This document shows positions 38,486 to 47,402 of a DNA stretch of 64,000 nucleotides, piece after piece (within the stretch, counting starts at the first letter, position 1; every line of letters begins with the position of its first letter). Position numbers and translations under genes: made by a program. The DNA is taken from contig NZ_CP051167.1 of the NCBI RefSeq assembly GCF_012295525.1, positions 4,571,501-4,635,500 of the forward strand, given 5' to 3'. This DNA is from Oxynema aestuarii AP17. Its GTDB lineage: Bacteria; Cyanobacteriota; Cyanobacteriia; Cyanobacteriales; Laspinemataceae. The notes below the pieces were generated by a model that made no database searches, had not been told where the DNA came from, and was given only the letters and a program-made list of their open reading frames with translations.

Positions 38486-39319
38486 TCATTCGCCTCCAGC
38501 CATGGCTAAAATTTGCCAGTCGCCCTCGACTTTACCGAATAAGATCTGATAATCCAAGGGTGTATAAACATATTGGTTATAGATATATCCCCGGCGATCG
38601 CCCGCCAAGATCACGGGAGTCCAGCCGTCGATGGGGTCGATTTCGCCGCCGGAAGCTTGCTGCATGTTCTCGGCTTGCTCACGATCGCGCGTGACGACGG
38701 CATTAGAGACACTGGCGATCGCCTCACTTTCTAACGTCGGTTGCGATCGCACGTTGACATTCTCGCCGACGACGATCGCCTGTTCCGACTGCCACGAAAC
38801 CCTCTCCACCTCTTCCGGTGGGGGAAACTGGCTGACGAACGTCTGCACCACATTCGGACAGACCCAAATTTGAGTATCCGCATCGACGCGATCGAAAGTC
38901 GGGGGATTCTCCGCCGGAGAACAGCCGACATCGATCGCCTTTTGTAACTGAGCCCAAAACCAACTGTCGGACTCCTCTAAATTAAGGGCATCGCGCGATC
39001 TCGGCACCGAAAACCCGATCGGTAACTGTTCCGGTAACACCGATTCGACAAAAGTGCGATCGCGCTGTGCGACCGCCGCACGCAAGCGCTGACGAAACTC
39101 GTAAAAGTCGCTCCCCGGTTCGGCATCGTCTTCTAAGGCGATCGTGCGATCGGTTTGGGAGTCCTGCGTCGAGACCACCTCGGCACCGTTCCCCCGGTGA
39201 ATCAAGCGTTGCACCTTCCCCGAAGTCCCCGTAGACGAGCGAATCGCCGCCGCCAATCCCGCACCGAGTCCCAATCCCGCGATCGCCACTACTAGCGTCA
39301 GTCCCTGTACTTTGTTCAT
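38486..39319 (-). CDS. Membrane-anchored protein with SH3b-like domain
   Basis: 277 residues. A hydrophobic N-terminal helix (residues 6-26, LTLVVAIAGLGLGAGLAAAI) acts as signal anchor. Residues about 70-180 are an uncharacterised region with one cysteine pair (VGCSPAENP and IWVCPN). Residues about 180-260 look like a bacterial SH3 domain (IVVGENVNVRSQPTLESEAIASV, quoted in part as NVNVRSQPTLESEA, with YIYNQYVY at its end). SH3b domains often bind peptidoglycan, so a periplasmic wall-associated role is plausible. No catalytic domain is seen. A heptamer repeat (CTAAAAT type) lies downstream at 38440-38483. Confidence 0.8.
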   Translation of the reverse strand: MNKVQGLTLVVAIAGLGLGAGLAAAIRSSTGTSGKVQRLIHRGNGAEVVSTQDSQTDRTIALEDDAEPGSDFYEFRQRLRAAVAQRDRTFVESVLPEQLPIGFSVPRSRDALNLEESDSWFWAQLQKAIDVGCSPAENPPTFDRVDADTQIWVCPNVVQTFVSQFPPPEEVERVSWQSEQAIVVGENVNVRSQPTLESEAIASVSNAVVTRDREQAENMQQASGGEIDPIDGWTPVILAGDRRGYIYNQYVYTPLDYQILFGKVEGDWQILAMAGGE

Positions 39320-39718
39320 TTTCCCTTTGCCTCGACTCGCCGCGTTCGCTTAGCGTCTCCCCAGGAGGATCGCCCCCATCCAAATCGCCCTTATTGTAAC
39401 AACCGTCCCGCACCCAGTTCCCCTCTCTCCAGAGGTTCGGAACTATTAAAACAACTTAACTTTCAAGAAAACTCAGCAGAAAATGAGTTATAGAACAAAA
39501 GCAGGAGGAAAAATTTTTACTCCCATAGAATCGACCGGGATGCTAATGGCAGTATCAATGTCTTCTTGAAAACAATCTCTGGCAATTAGCCAGAGCCAGG
39601 TAAGATAGCACCTAATACACAGTATTACTAGGTTTTACCAGTAATTACCGGGTTAAAGACTATCTGTTCGCAGTCCATTTCAACTTCTTCGTAAAACCGT
39701 AGAAAATATCCCGCGCTT
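39320..39718. other. glgP upstream region with two hairpins
   Basis: A REP-like piece (GCGTCTCCCCAGGAGGATCGC) occupies about 39352-39373. Further right, CTCTGGC (39577-39583) pairs with GCCAGAG (39589-39595), and ATTACTAGG (39624-39632) pairs with CCAGTAAT (39638-39645) with one bulged A. The two hairpins sit 70-140 bp before the glgP start and may be leader structures or operator sites. No clear promoter boxes were recognised. Confidence 0.4.
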
Positions 39719-42328
39719 ATGCAACCCATTCGTACCTTTAATGTTTCTCCGTCCTTACCGGAAAAACTCGAACCCTTACGCAAACTCGCTTATAACCTTC
39801 ACTGGGATTGGAACGTCGAAACCAAAGACCTGTTTCGCCGACTCGATCGCGACTTGTGGGAATCGAGCCGCCACAACCCCGTCTTAATGCTCGGAACCAT
39901 CTCCCAAGCGCGCTTGCAAGAAGTCTCCGAAGACGAAGGCTTCCTCGCGCAAGTCGAACGGGCCGCCCTTCAACTCGAAGACTACCTGCGCGAACGAACC
40001 TGGTACGCCAAACACCGCGACCCCGACAAACAATCCCAAGACTGCTACGCCTACTTTTCCGCCGAATTCGGCTTGACCGACTGCCTCCCGATCTATTCCG
40101 GAGGTTTGGGCGTCCTCGCAGGCGACCACCTCAAATCGGCGAGCGATCGCGGTTTGCCCCTCGTCGGCGTCGGTTTACTCTATCAAGAAGGCTACTTCAG
40201 CCAGTATCTCAACGCCGACGGCTGGCAACAAGAGCGCTACCCGATCAACGACTTCTACAACATGCCGTTGCACCTCGAACGCGACGCTAACGGTAACGAA
40301 CTGCGGATCGCCGTAGACTACCCCGGACGCCAGGTTTACGCCCGCGTCTGGCGCGTCCAAGTGGGAACGGTGCCGCTTTACATGCTCGATACCAACATCG
40401 AACCGAACAATCCCTACGATCACGACATCACCGACGAACTCTACGGCGGCGATCTCGATATGAGAATGCACCAAGAGATCATGCTCGGGATTGGCGGGGT
40501 CAAAATGCTCGAAGCCCTCGGACTCAAACCGACGGTCTACCACATGAACGAGGGACATTCCGCTTTTTTAACGTTAGAGCGGATCCGCCATTTAATGGAA
40601 AACGACGGTTTGAGTTTCCACGAAGCGAAAGAAGTCGTCAACGCCAGCAGTATTTTTACCACCCATACCCCCGTCCCTGCCGGATTTGATATGTTTCCGG
40701 CGGACAAAATCATGTACTATCTCGGTCACTACGCCGAGAAATTGCACCTCTCTCGGGAGGAATTTTTAGCCCTGGGTCGGGAAAATACCGGGGATCTCGA
40801 ATCGCCGTTTAGTATGGCGACCTTGGCGATTAAAATGGCGAGTTTTGTCAACGGGGTGTCCAAACTGCACGGGGACGTGTCGCAGAGGTTATTTAAAAAC
40901 TTGTGGCCCGCCTTACCTGCGGGGGAAGTCCCGATTACGGCGATTACGAATGGGGTTCACGCGCGCAGTTGCGTGGCGAAGTTCACCCAAGAACTGTACG
41001 ATCGCTATCTCGGACCGAAATGGTCTACGACTCCGGCGCACAATCCTTTGTGGGATCGGGTCAGTTCGATTCCCGATGACGAACTGTGGAGGGCGCAAGA
41101 GCGGTGTCGGTCCGAGTTGGTGGTGTTCGTGCGCGATCGCCTCGAAAAATATTTGCGCGATCGCGGCGGATCCTTGAGCGAACTGTCCCAAGCCCAAGAA
41201 GTCCTCGATCCGAGCGTGTTAACTATCGGTTTCGCCCGTCGTTTCGCCACTTACAAACGCGCGACCTTGTTCATGCGCGATTTAGACCGGATCAAACGGA
41301 TTTTGTTCGACCTGCACAGCGATCGCCTCAAAGGCGGAATGCTCAGTCCTAAAAAACGGATGGTTCAGTTCGTGATCGCCGGGAAAGCTCACCCGAAAGA
41401 TATTCCCGGAAAAGAAATGATCCGCCACATCGTCCACTTCATTCGGGAACAGAAGTGCGAGAAAAATATCGTTTTTATTCCCGATTACGATATCAATGTC
41501 GCCCGCATGATGGTCTCTGGCTGCGATGTCTGGCTCAATACCCCGCGCCGTCCTCGCGAAGCCTCCGGAACCAGTGGCATGAAAGCGGCGATGAATGGAG
41601 TGCTCAACCTGAGCATTCTCGATGGCTGGTGGAACGAAGCGGACTACGTGCGGACGGGATGGCCCATCGGTCAGGGGGAAATGTACGACGATCCGGACTA
41701 TCAAGATGAGGTGGAAGCCAACGCCCTCTACGATTTACTCGAAAAGGAAGTGGTTCCCTTATTCTACGATCGCGACGAAGAAGGCATCCCGCGCCGATGG
41801 GTGGCGAAGATGAAGCAGGCGATCCGGCTCAATTGCCCGCAGTTTAACACCGCGCGCATGGTCAGCGACTACGCGACTTACGGCTATTTCCCGGCGAGCG
41901 ATCGCTACTACCAAACCATCGAGAACCACTACCAACCCGCGAAAGAACTGGCCCACTGGAAGCAACACCTGTTCGATCGCTGGTACGATATCAAGATCGA
42001 AACGGTCGATATTTCCGCCCCTGCAGATATCCAGGTCAACGAGGATATCGCCGTCAAAGCACAAATTCACCTCGCCGGACTGAAGCCGGAAGATGTGGAA
42101 GTGCAAGTGTATAAAGGGCCGATGGATGCGGACGGCAATATTGTCGATGGGGTGCCGATGACCATGGAATATCAGGGAAGTGGCGCCAACGGTCGCAGTA
42201 TTTATACGGCCAATATTGCTTATTCGTCTTCGGGTTTACAAGGCTTATCCCTGCGGATTTTACCGCAGCATCCTTACTTGAGTAGTCCGTTTCAACCCGG
42301 ATTACAGGTGATTTGGGCGAATTCCTAA
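39719..42328 (+). CDS. glgP: Alpha-glucan (glycogen) phosphorylase
   Basis: 869 residues, GT35 family of the DUF3417-bearing type (N-terminal LRKLAYNLHWDWN). It releases glucose-1-phosphate from the non-reducing ends of glycogen. The pyridoxal-phosphate lysine is Lys622 in GTSGMKAAMNG. Other landmarks are ADHLKSASDRGLPLVGVGLLY, shown here as DHLKSASDRG, and HMNEGHSAF, TTHTPVPAGFD and FARRFATYKRA. It is cytoplasmic. It stands alone between two strong structures and is followed by its own terminator. It fits functionally with the GH13 and GH57 enzymes elsewhere in the window. Confidence 0.96.
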   Translation: MQPIRTFNVSPSLPEKLEPLRKLAYNLHWDWNVETKDLFRRLDRDLWESSRHNPVLMLGTISQARLQEVSEDEGFLAQVERAALQLEDYLRERTWYAKHRDPDKQSQDCYAYFSAEFGLTDCLPIYSGGLGVLAGDHLKSASDRGLPLVGVGLLYQEGYFSQYLNADGWQQERYPINDFYNMPLHLERDANGNELRIAVDYPGRQVYARVWRVQVGTVPLYMLDTNIEPNNPYDHDITDELYGGDLDMRMHQEIMLGIGGVKMLEALGLKPTVYHMNEGHSAFLTLERIRHLMENDGLSFHEAKEVVNASSIFTTHTPVPAGFDMFPADKIMYYLGHYAEKLHLSREEFLALGRENTGDLESPFSMATLAIKMASFVNGVSKLHGDVSQRLFKNLWPALPAGEVPITAITNGVHARSCVAKFTQELYDRYLGPKWSTTPAHNPLWDRVSSIPDDELWRAQERCRSELVVFVRDRLEKYLRDRGGSLSELSQAQEVLDPSVLTIGFARRFATYKRATLFMRDLDRIKRILFDLHSDRLKGGMLSPKKRMVQFVIAGKAHPKDIPGKEMIRHIVHFIREQKCEKNIVFIPDYDINVARMMVSGCDVWLNTPRRPREASGTSGMKAAMNGVLNLSILDGWWNEADYVRTGWPIGQGEMYDDPDYQDEVEANALYDLLEKEVVPLFYDRDEEGIPRRWVAKMKQAIRLNCPQFNTARMVSDYATYGYFPASDRYYQTIENHYQPAKELAHWKQHLFDRWYDIKIETVDISAPADIQVNEDIAVKAQIHLAGLKPEDVEVQVYKGPMDADGNIVDGVPMTMEYQGSGANGRSIYTANIAYSSSGLQGLSLRILPQHPYLSSPFQPGLQVIWANS

Positions 42329-42339
42329 CTGCCAATTGC

Positions 42340-42365
42340 GGGGCGTAGATTCTGCGCCCCCTTTT
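42340..42365 (+). terminator. glgP terminator
   Basis: GGGGCG (42340-42345) pairs with CGCCCC (42355-42360), followed by CTTTT, 12 bp after the glgP stop codon. The T tract is short. Confidence 0.6.
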
Positions 42366-42571
42366 GAAGTTCGATCGATTTTTGTTAAAAATCAAAACAA
42401 GAGCGGCGATCGGCTGAAGCGATCGCTGCGATCGATGTTTAAAAACATATTGTTATTTAAACTAAATTGACTAATTGTTAATCTCTGAAGTTGCAATCCG
42501 GATCGATCGGGTTTGCAGTAGAAAAGCGATCGTGAATTTCAAAAAATCAATCAGAATTGCACGAGATCGCC

Positions 42572-43456
42572 ATGACTTACCAACAACATTTAACCAACAA
42601 TTCTAATCCCGATATTCATAAGCTTGACTCTAGCTTACAAGTAATTCACGAAGATATTCAGCAACAAAACTTGGTTTTGGAAAAAATCTTAGAAGAGTCT
42701 AGTGGAGGTGGGATATGGTCAAAAAATACCCTTTTTTATATTTTGCTTCCTGCTTTTATCGGTGCGATTTTTGGGGTATTAATTGCCGCTTGTGGTGTGT
42801 TTGCGCCAGAACCTATCGAAGCAGATAAACCCACACCCGCTTTAGATCGGACAACACAAAAAGTTGTTTTTGGTGCGCTCTCCTGTACGGGTTCTTCTAT
42901 TCTAACCCTGTGTTTGTTAGGGGCGCCCAGCCATAACGCTCAAAAGAGAAAAACTTTAGCCCTTTCATTTTTTGGTTCTTTGTTCTTTTTCTTTCCCCAA
43001 CAAAGCTTAGCGACTTTAACAACTATTTCAGAAGCATTCCAAAGACAACAGTCTAAAAATAATCAATTAGCCGAGCAACTTTCTACGGTTCAGGATAAAA
43101 AAATTCAAGCTTTACGAGCAACTTTGCAGGCTAGTGGATCGCCACCTCCCGAAATCAAAGAGGATGTTGCTGAAGTTTTAGACACCAACATTACTTTGAT
43201 TGGGAATGCTGAAGTTGCTACATTACAACAGCAACCATCTTCACAAACGATAGAATTGCTAGAGGAAAATCCCGAATTATTACAAGACCCGGAAATTAAA
43301 AGAAAATCGATCCAATTAGGACAAGAATTGCAACGGCAAATTGAAGCAGTCAATCCTCAGGAAAGTTCGGATCCTATTCCAACGTCGAACGATCGCGAAT
43401 TATTACAAGAACTTACGGATTTAGACGAAAAATATTCTCAAGAATCGGTCAATTGA
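42572..43456 (+). CDS. Two-helix membrane protein of unknown function
   Basis: 294 residues from ATG 42572 (a TTG at 42557 is possible). Residues 15-45 form a predicted coiled coil (LDSSLQVIHEDIQQQNLVLEK, abbreviated LDSSLQVIHEDIQQQ). Two or three hydrophobic stretches lie at about 52-78, 95-115 and 122-145. The rest, about 145-294, is Q/E/N-rich and helical. I do not recognise a family. The gene is visibly richer in A and T than its neighbours and has almost no HIP1 sites, which may mean acquisition from elsewhere. It overlaps the convergent DUF429 gene by 8 bp. Confidence 0.7.
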   Translation: MTYQQHLTNNSNPDIHKLDSSLQVIHEDIQQQNLVLEKILEESSGGGIWSKNTLFYILLPAFIGAIFGVLIAACGVFAPEPIEADKPTPALDRTTQKVVFGALSCTGSSILTLCLLGAPSHNAQKRKTLALSFFGSLFFFFPQQSLATLTTISEAFQRQQSKNNQLAEQLSTVQDKKIQALRATLQASGSPPPEIKEDVAEVLDTNITLIGNAEVATLQQQPSSQTIELLEENPELLQDPEIKRKSIQLGQELQRQIEAVNPQESSDPIPTSNDRELLQELTDLDEKYSQESVN

Positions 43457-44210
43457 CGATCGCCGGAATCACGATATAACCGGAGTCGCGATCGCCGAAA
43501 ACCCAGGTACGATCGCGCCCCCAGTACCACCAGTAGGCGCCGATATACGCACAAAGCAACGCATCTAAGCGGTCTTCTAAGGCTTTGAGCTGTTTTCCTT
43601 TAAACGATTCGACCTCGGCATTAAAATCGGCGGTTTTGAGGCGGAGTAAATCGCAGTCGGTGTCTAAAGACAAACGCGGTTCTAACTGAGGCAGGCGATC
43701 GACTATATATTGACGCAATTTCATTAATTCCGGCTTGCGATCGCCTAATTTTCCCTTTTTATACTTTAAAATGCGTTCCAATCCAAATAAGGCGATCGTC
43801 GCCGGATGGGGAAACACTTCAATTTGATAGCGACCCGGTTTTTTGGGCTCGATTTGCGCCGCATGAGCAAAACCGCACGCTTCCAAACGACAGCCAAATC
43901 CGACCGTTCGCGCCGCAAAACGACTGTTGAGATTCGCCGGATAGCACCCGGCGTGATAGCGTCCGAAATACTTGTGCGTTAGTTTATCCGCTTCTCTCAT
44001 TCTCGTCGCATTGGGAATCACCGTCGGCGCGTCCACGGCGACTAAAGCAGTTTGCGGACGGGGGGCGATCGCCTCGATCCAGGCGAAAATATCGTCAAGA
44101 TCGAGCTGGCACTCTGACGAGTCCAAATAGAGGCGATCGCTTCGCCAAACCAAGCAACACAAGCCGCTTTCGCCGGAACTCCACCCCAAATCGACCCCCA
44201 GAAATTTCAT
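43449..44210 (-). CDS. DUF429-type predicted nuclease (RNase H-like fold)
   Basis: 253 residues when started at ATG 44210, where the conserved strand MKFLGVDLGWSS begins; a longer frame upstream is unlike protein. The RNase-H-like core has Asp in GVDLGW, the second strand VAVDAPTVIPN, and a late acidic site EDRLDALLCAYIGAYWW. DUF429 proteins are predicted nucleases or resolvase-like enzymes without an established role. RMREADKLTHKYFGRYHAGC, quoted in part as READKLTHKYFGRY, is typical of the family. Cytoplasmic. The next gene upstream on the same strand ends 35 bp away, so they may be co-transcribed. Confidence 0.85.
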   Translation of the reverse strand: MKFLGVDLGWSSGESGLCCLVWRSDRLYLDSSECQLDLDDIFAWIEAIAPRPQTALVAVDAPTVIPNATRMREADKLTHKYFGRYHAGCYPANLNSRFAARTVGFGCRLEACGFAHAAQIEPKKPGRYQIEVFPHPATIALFGLERILKYKKGKLGDRKPELMKLRQYIVDRLPQLEPRLSLDTDCDLLRLKTADFNAEVESFKGKQLKALEDRLDALLCAYIGAYWWYWGRDRTWVFGDRDSGYIVIPAIVN

Positions 44211-44245
44211 CGTGCGATCGCGCCAACCCAATTCGCCACTTCCCC

Positions 44246-44779
44246 CTATCTCCCTCGGGAAAAGGCGATCGCGCGCGCCAATTGTTCGGGACTGTGAGAA
44301 CCGATTAAAATTCGCTCGCCGTTGGCCAATTCTAACTGAACCCCGCGATTGCCACTGACATTGTACGCTTTCCCCGTCGGACTGTGACGGATGCCCCATC
44401 CCCCATATTCCCGTAAAGGATGGTAGGTTTTGACTTCCGCTTTGACGATATTTTCAAAAGGAATTTTAATGCGAGAAAACAGCAACGGATAAAAACTCAG
44501 ATATAAACCATCACTGCGAATTTCAGTAATTAATTTAGTCGTGTAAAACAGAATCGGGAAAATAACGCCAAAGATAATCCCGAATAAAATCAGAATAATA
44601 TGGACGACGAGGGTATCTTCCGAGTTGGAATCCAACACAAACGGGATCGCAGCAACATAAAGGGCCGCCAGAGAACTGCACGACAGTACCACCCAAATCC
44701 AAGGCTGACGAAACTGTTGCACTTCTCGAAACATGAGGGTTGCATCGATGTCATCGGTAATGCTGACTTCCGACGACAT
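44246..44779 (-). CDS. Small membrane protein with a PH-like C-terminal domain
   Basis: 177 residues from ATG 44779 (a longer frame starts at 44896 but adds unlike-protein sequence). Two transmembrane helices lie at about 27-48 and 58-82. The remainder (SDGLYLSFYPLLFSRIKIPF, then VKTYHPLREYGGWGIRHS) is a beta-rich segment like bacterial PH domains, with NVSGNRGVQLELANGERILIG, shown in part as GVQLELANGERIL. Proteins of this layout are common and uncharacterised. It probably forms a unit with the DUF429 gene downstream. Confidence 0.8.
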   Translation of the reverse strand: MSSEVSITDDIDATLMFREVQQFRQPWIWVVLSCSSLAALYVAAIPFVLDSNSEDTLVVHIILILFGIIFGVIFPILFYTTKLITEIRSDGLYLSFYPLLFSRIKIPFENIVKAEVKTYHPLREYGGWGIRHSPTGKAYNVSGNRGVQLELANGERILIGSHSPEQLARAIAFSRGR

Positions 44780-45153
44780 CGGTTTAGAGCGCAGTTTATC
44801 CACCACGGTCTCCTGATTCGATAAGGGGAAAAGTCGCGATCGCGTATCGGGATCGTTTCGGACGATCGAGCCAACGAATCTACGGCAACAAAGCAACGGG
44901 CTCGCTGTCTAAAACAACCCCCGCTCCTCAATCGTATCACTCCCCCGAGGGCGATCGCCCCCAATATGGCATCAAAAATCAGTCCTCTGCAAGCCGGGAG
45001 GCAATTGGGTGAGGGGCGAAGATTTGTTAAGATGTCCGATTGTATGTCCTTTGGCGTGCATTTCGACAAACGCTTTGAGAATCTTCCTCAGCACCCAGGA
45101 ATGTTCTCCAGCCAAGTTCCTTGTCCTGTCAAAAAAATTTGTAACGGCAACCT
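44780..45153. other. Divergent promoter region before trpS
   Basis: About 370 bp between a minus-strand membrane-protein gene and trpS. No repeat, RNA or gene is recognised. The sequence just before trpS has an A run and AACGGCAACCT but no strong ribosome site. Confidence 0.4.
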
Positions 45154-46164
45154 ATGGGTAAGCAGCGTATTCTTTCAGGAGTCCAACCCACTGGCAATCT
45201 GCATCTCGGTAACTATTTGGGTGCGATCCGCAATTGGGTAGAAGCGCAGAGTCAGTATGAAAATTTCTTCTGTGTCGTCGATTTACACGCGATTACGGTT
45301 CCGCACAACCGCGCTACTCTGGCACAAGATACGTACACGATCGCGGCGTTGTATTTAGCTTGTGGCATTGACTTAGATCGTGCCACGATTTTTATTCAGT
45401 CGCACGTTCGCGCCCATACCGAATTGACCTGGCTGCTCAATTGCATCACCCCGTTAAACTGGCTCCAAGACATGATCCAGTTTAAGGAAAAAGCGGTGCG
45501 TCAGGGGGAAAATGTCAGCGCCGGATTGTTAGATTATCCAGTATTAATGGCGGCGGATATTTTGCTTTACGAAGCCGATAAAGTCCCCGTCGGCGAAGAT
45601 CAAAAACAACATTTGGAACTGACCCGGGATATCGCCGCTCGATTTAACCATCAGTTTGGGAAAGATGACGAACCCGTCCTCAAAGTCCCCGAACCGTTAA
45701 TTCGCAAAGAAGGGGCGCGGGTGATGAGTTTGACCGACGGTACCAATAAGATGTCAAAATCGGATCCGTCGGATATGAGCCGGATTAATCTGCTCGATCC
45801 GCCGGATGCGATCGCCAAAAAGATCAAGCGCTGCAAAACCGACCCGATTCGCGGCTTGTGGTTTGACGATCCACAACGTCCGGAGTGCAATAATTTGCTG
45901 ACCCTGTACGCACTCCTGTCCGGGAAAAGCCGGGAAGCGGTTGCCGAAGAATGTAAGGACATGGGATGGGGTCAGTTCAAGCCGTTGTTGACCGAGGCGA
46001 CTTTAGAAGCGCTCAAACCGATTCAGGAGAAATATAAGGAGGTCATGGGCGATCGCGCCTATCTCGAATCGGTGTTGCGAGAGGGACGGGAAAAAGCGGA
46101 GGCGATCGCCAATCCGACCCTCAATAAGGTGAAAGCGGCTTTGGGTTATTCGATGCCGTTATAA
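45154..46164 (+). CDS. trpS: Tryptophanyl-tRNA synthetase
   Basis: 336 residues, the normal length for bacterial TrpRS, a class Ic synthetase that charges tRNA-Trp in the cytoplasm. The HIGH-like motif appears as GNLHLGNYLGA (residues about 11-21) after GVQPT, and the KMSKS motif is exact at 199-203. VLMAADILLY and PVGEDQKQHLELTRD are family landmarks. No T-box or tryptophan-leader structure was seen upstream. It is probably monocistronic. Confidence 0.97.
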   Translation: MGKQRILSGVQPTGNLHLGNYLGAIRNWVEAQSQYENFFCVVDLHAITVPHNRATLAQDTYTIAALYLACGIDLDRATIFIQSHVRAHTELTWLLNCITPLNWLQDMIQFKEKAVRQGENVSAGLLDYPVLMAADILLYEADKVPVGEDQKQHLELTRDIAARFNHQFGKDDEPVLKVPEPLIRKEGARVMSLTDGTNKMSKSDPSDMSRINLLDPPDAIAKKIKRCKTDPIRGLWFDDPQRPECNNLLTLYALLSGKSREAVAEECKDMGWGQFKPLLTEATLEALKPIQEKYKEVMGDRAYLESVLREGREKAEAIANPTLNKVKAALGYSMPL

Positions 46165-46237
46165 CCCCCCCTGCGTTACTTCCACTCAGTTACACTCGCA
46201 AAAAGGAGACCGAAACTCGGAACGGGGCGATCGCGAC

Positions 46238-46268
46238 GGGAGACAGGGAAGCTGCAACGCTCTCCCTG
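46238..46268 (+). promoter_or_regulatory. Hairpin in the metF leader
   Basis: CAGGGAAGC (46244-46252) pairs with GCT plus TCCCTG (to 46268), leaving one bulged C and a TGCAAC loop. An alternative pairing uses GGGAGA (46238-46243) with TCTCCC (46261-46266). Two exclusive stems about 100 bp before metF could form a switch, but nothing shows that a ligand is bound. Confidence 0.3.
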
Positions 46269-46368
46269 GCTTCGTTCTCGACAGCCTCAATCCATCACTT
46301 TATGGGATCTCGATGGCTGCCACACCATCGGGGTCGAACATTGACCACTGAAACATAACAACAAAACT

Positions 46369-47301
46369 ATGACACAACAGCCTTTAGCGCGATCGCGCTT
46401 CCGTCTCGCCGTCGAAGCGCGAGAATTTTTAGTCACTGCCGAAGTGATGCCGCCCAAAGGTAGCGATGCCTCGCATACCGTGGAAATGGCGCGCCAACTC
46501 AAAGATTGGGTACACGCCGTCAACGTGACCGATGGCAGTCGGGCCGTGTTGCGGATGTCTCCCGTCGCCACTTCGGCGATTTTACTGCAACACGGTATCG
46601 AGCCGATCTGTCAAATTGCCTGTCGCGATCGCAACGCGATCGGTATTCAAGGGGATTTGATGGGCGCTCACGCCCTCGGCATTCGCAATATTTTAGCCTT
46701 GACTGGAGACCCGATTAAAGCAGGCGACCACCCGAAAGCCAAATCGGTGTTTGAACTCGAATCGGTGCGTCTGCTCAAATTGATTAAAAAACTCAATAGC
46801 GGTACGGATTTTAACGATAATCCCCTCACGGACTCTCCGACGGATTTATTTCCCGGTGCGGCAGTCGATCCGCAGTTAAAAAGCTGGTCGGGTCTCAAAA
46901 GTCGCTTTGAACGAAAACTGGAAGCGGGAGCGGAATTTTTCCAAAGTCAGATGATCTGCGATTTCGATCGCCTCGACAAGTTCATGAACGAAATTGCTTC
47001 GGGAACGGACAAGCCAATTCTCGCCGGAATCTTTTTACTCAAGTCGGCGAAAAATGCCGCCTTTATCAATCGTTGCGTTCCCGGCGTCCACATTTCCGAC
47101 GAAACGATCGCCCGTTTGGCTGAGGCGAAACATCCCCTTCGCGAAGGCATGAAAATTGCGGCGGAACAGGTGCAACACGCGCGATCGATCTGTCATGGCG
47201 TTCACATGATGGCGGTTCGCCGAGAAGATTTGATCCCGGAAATTCTGGATATGGCTGGGGTCTCGGCCCTTACCCCTCAAGAAGCGAAAATCGCGGTTTA
47301 G
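46369..47301 (+). CDS. metF: 5,10-methylenetetrahydrofolate reductase
   Basis: 310 residues, a TIM-barrel flavoprotein that makes 5-methyltetrahydrofolate for methionine synthesis. Seen are the N-terminal strand FLVTAEVMPPKGSD with the catalytic Glu, VNVTDGSRA, the pterin/FAD region QIACRDRN, and ILALTGDPIKAGDHP. Length fits the short bacterial form without the C-terminal regulatory domain of eukaryotes. No methionine synthase gene is nearby. The tandem terminator array begins about 100 bp downstream, and its first hairpin may end this transcript. Confidence 0.9.
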   Translation: MTQQPLARSRFRLAVEAREFLVTAEVMPPKGSDASHTVEMARQLKDWVHAVNVTDGSRAVLRMSPVATSAILLQHGIEPICQIACRDRNAIGIQGDLMGAHALGIRNILALTGDPIKAGDHPKAKSVFELESVRLLKLIKKLNSGTDFNDNPLTDSPTDLFPGAAVDPQLKSWSGLKSRFERKLEAGAEFFQSQMICDFDRLDKFMNEIASGTDKPILAGIFLLKSAKNAAFINRCVPGVHISDETIARLAEAKHPLREGMKIAAEQVQHARSICHGVHMMAVRREDLIPEILDMAGVSALTPQEAKIAV

Positions 47302-47402
47302 AAGCGGCAGGCAACTGCACCCAAGGACACGCAACGATAGGCAACGAGCGATCGCGCATTTTTTCCGGATCGCGCCCTGTTGTTTCGGAATCTACACCGT
47401 GG

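Noticed and set aside
46238-46368. SAH riboswitch
   Set aside because: Only fragments match; the first pairing element of that riboswitch cannot be formed convincingly.
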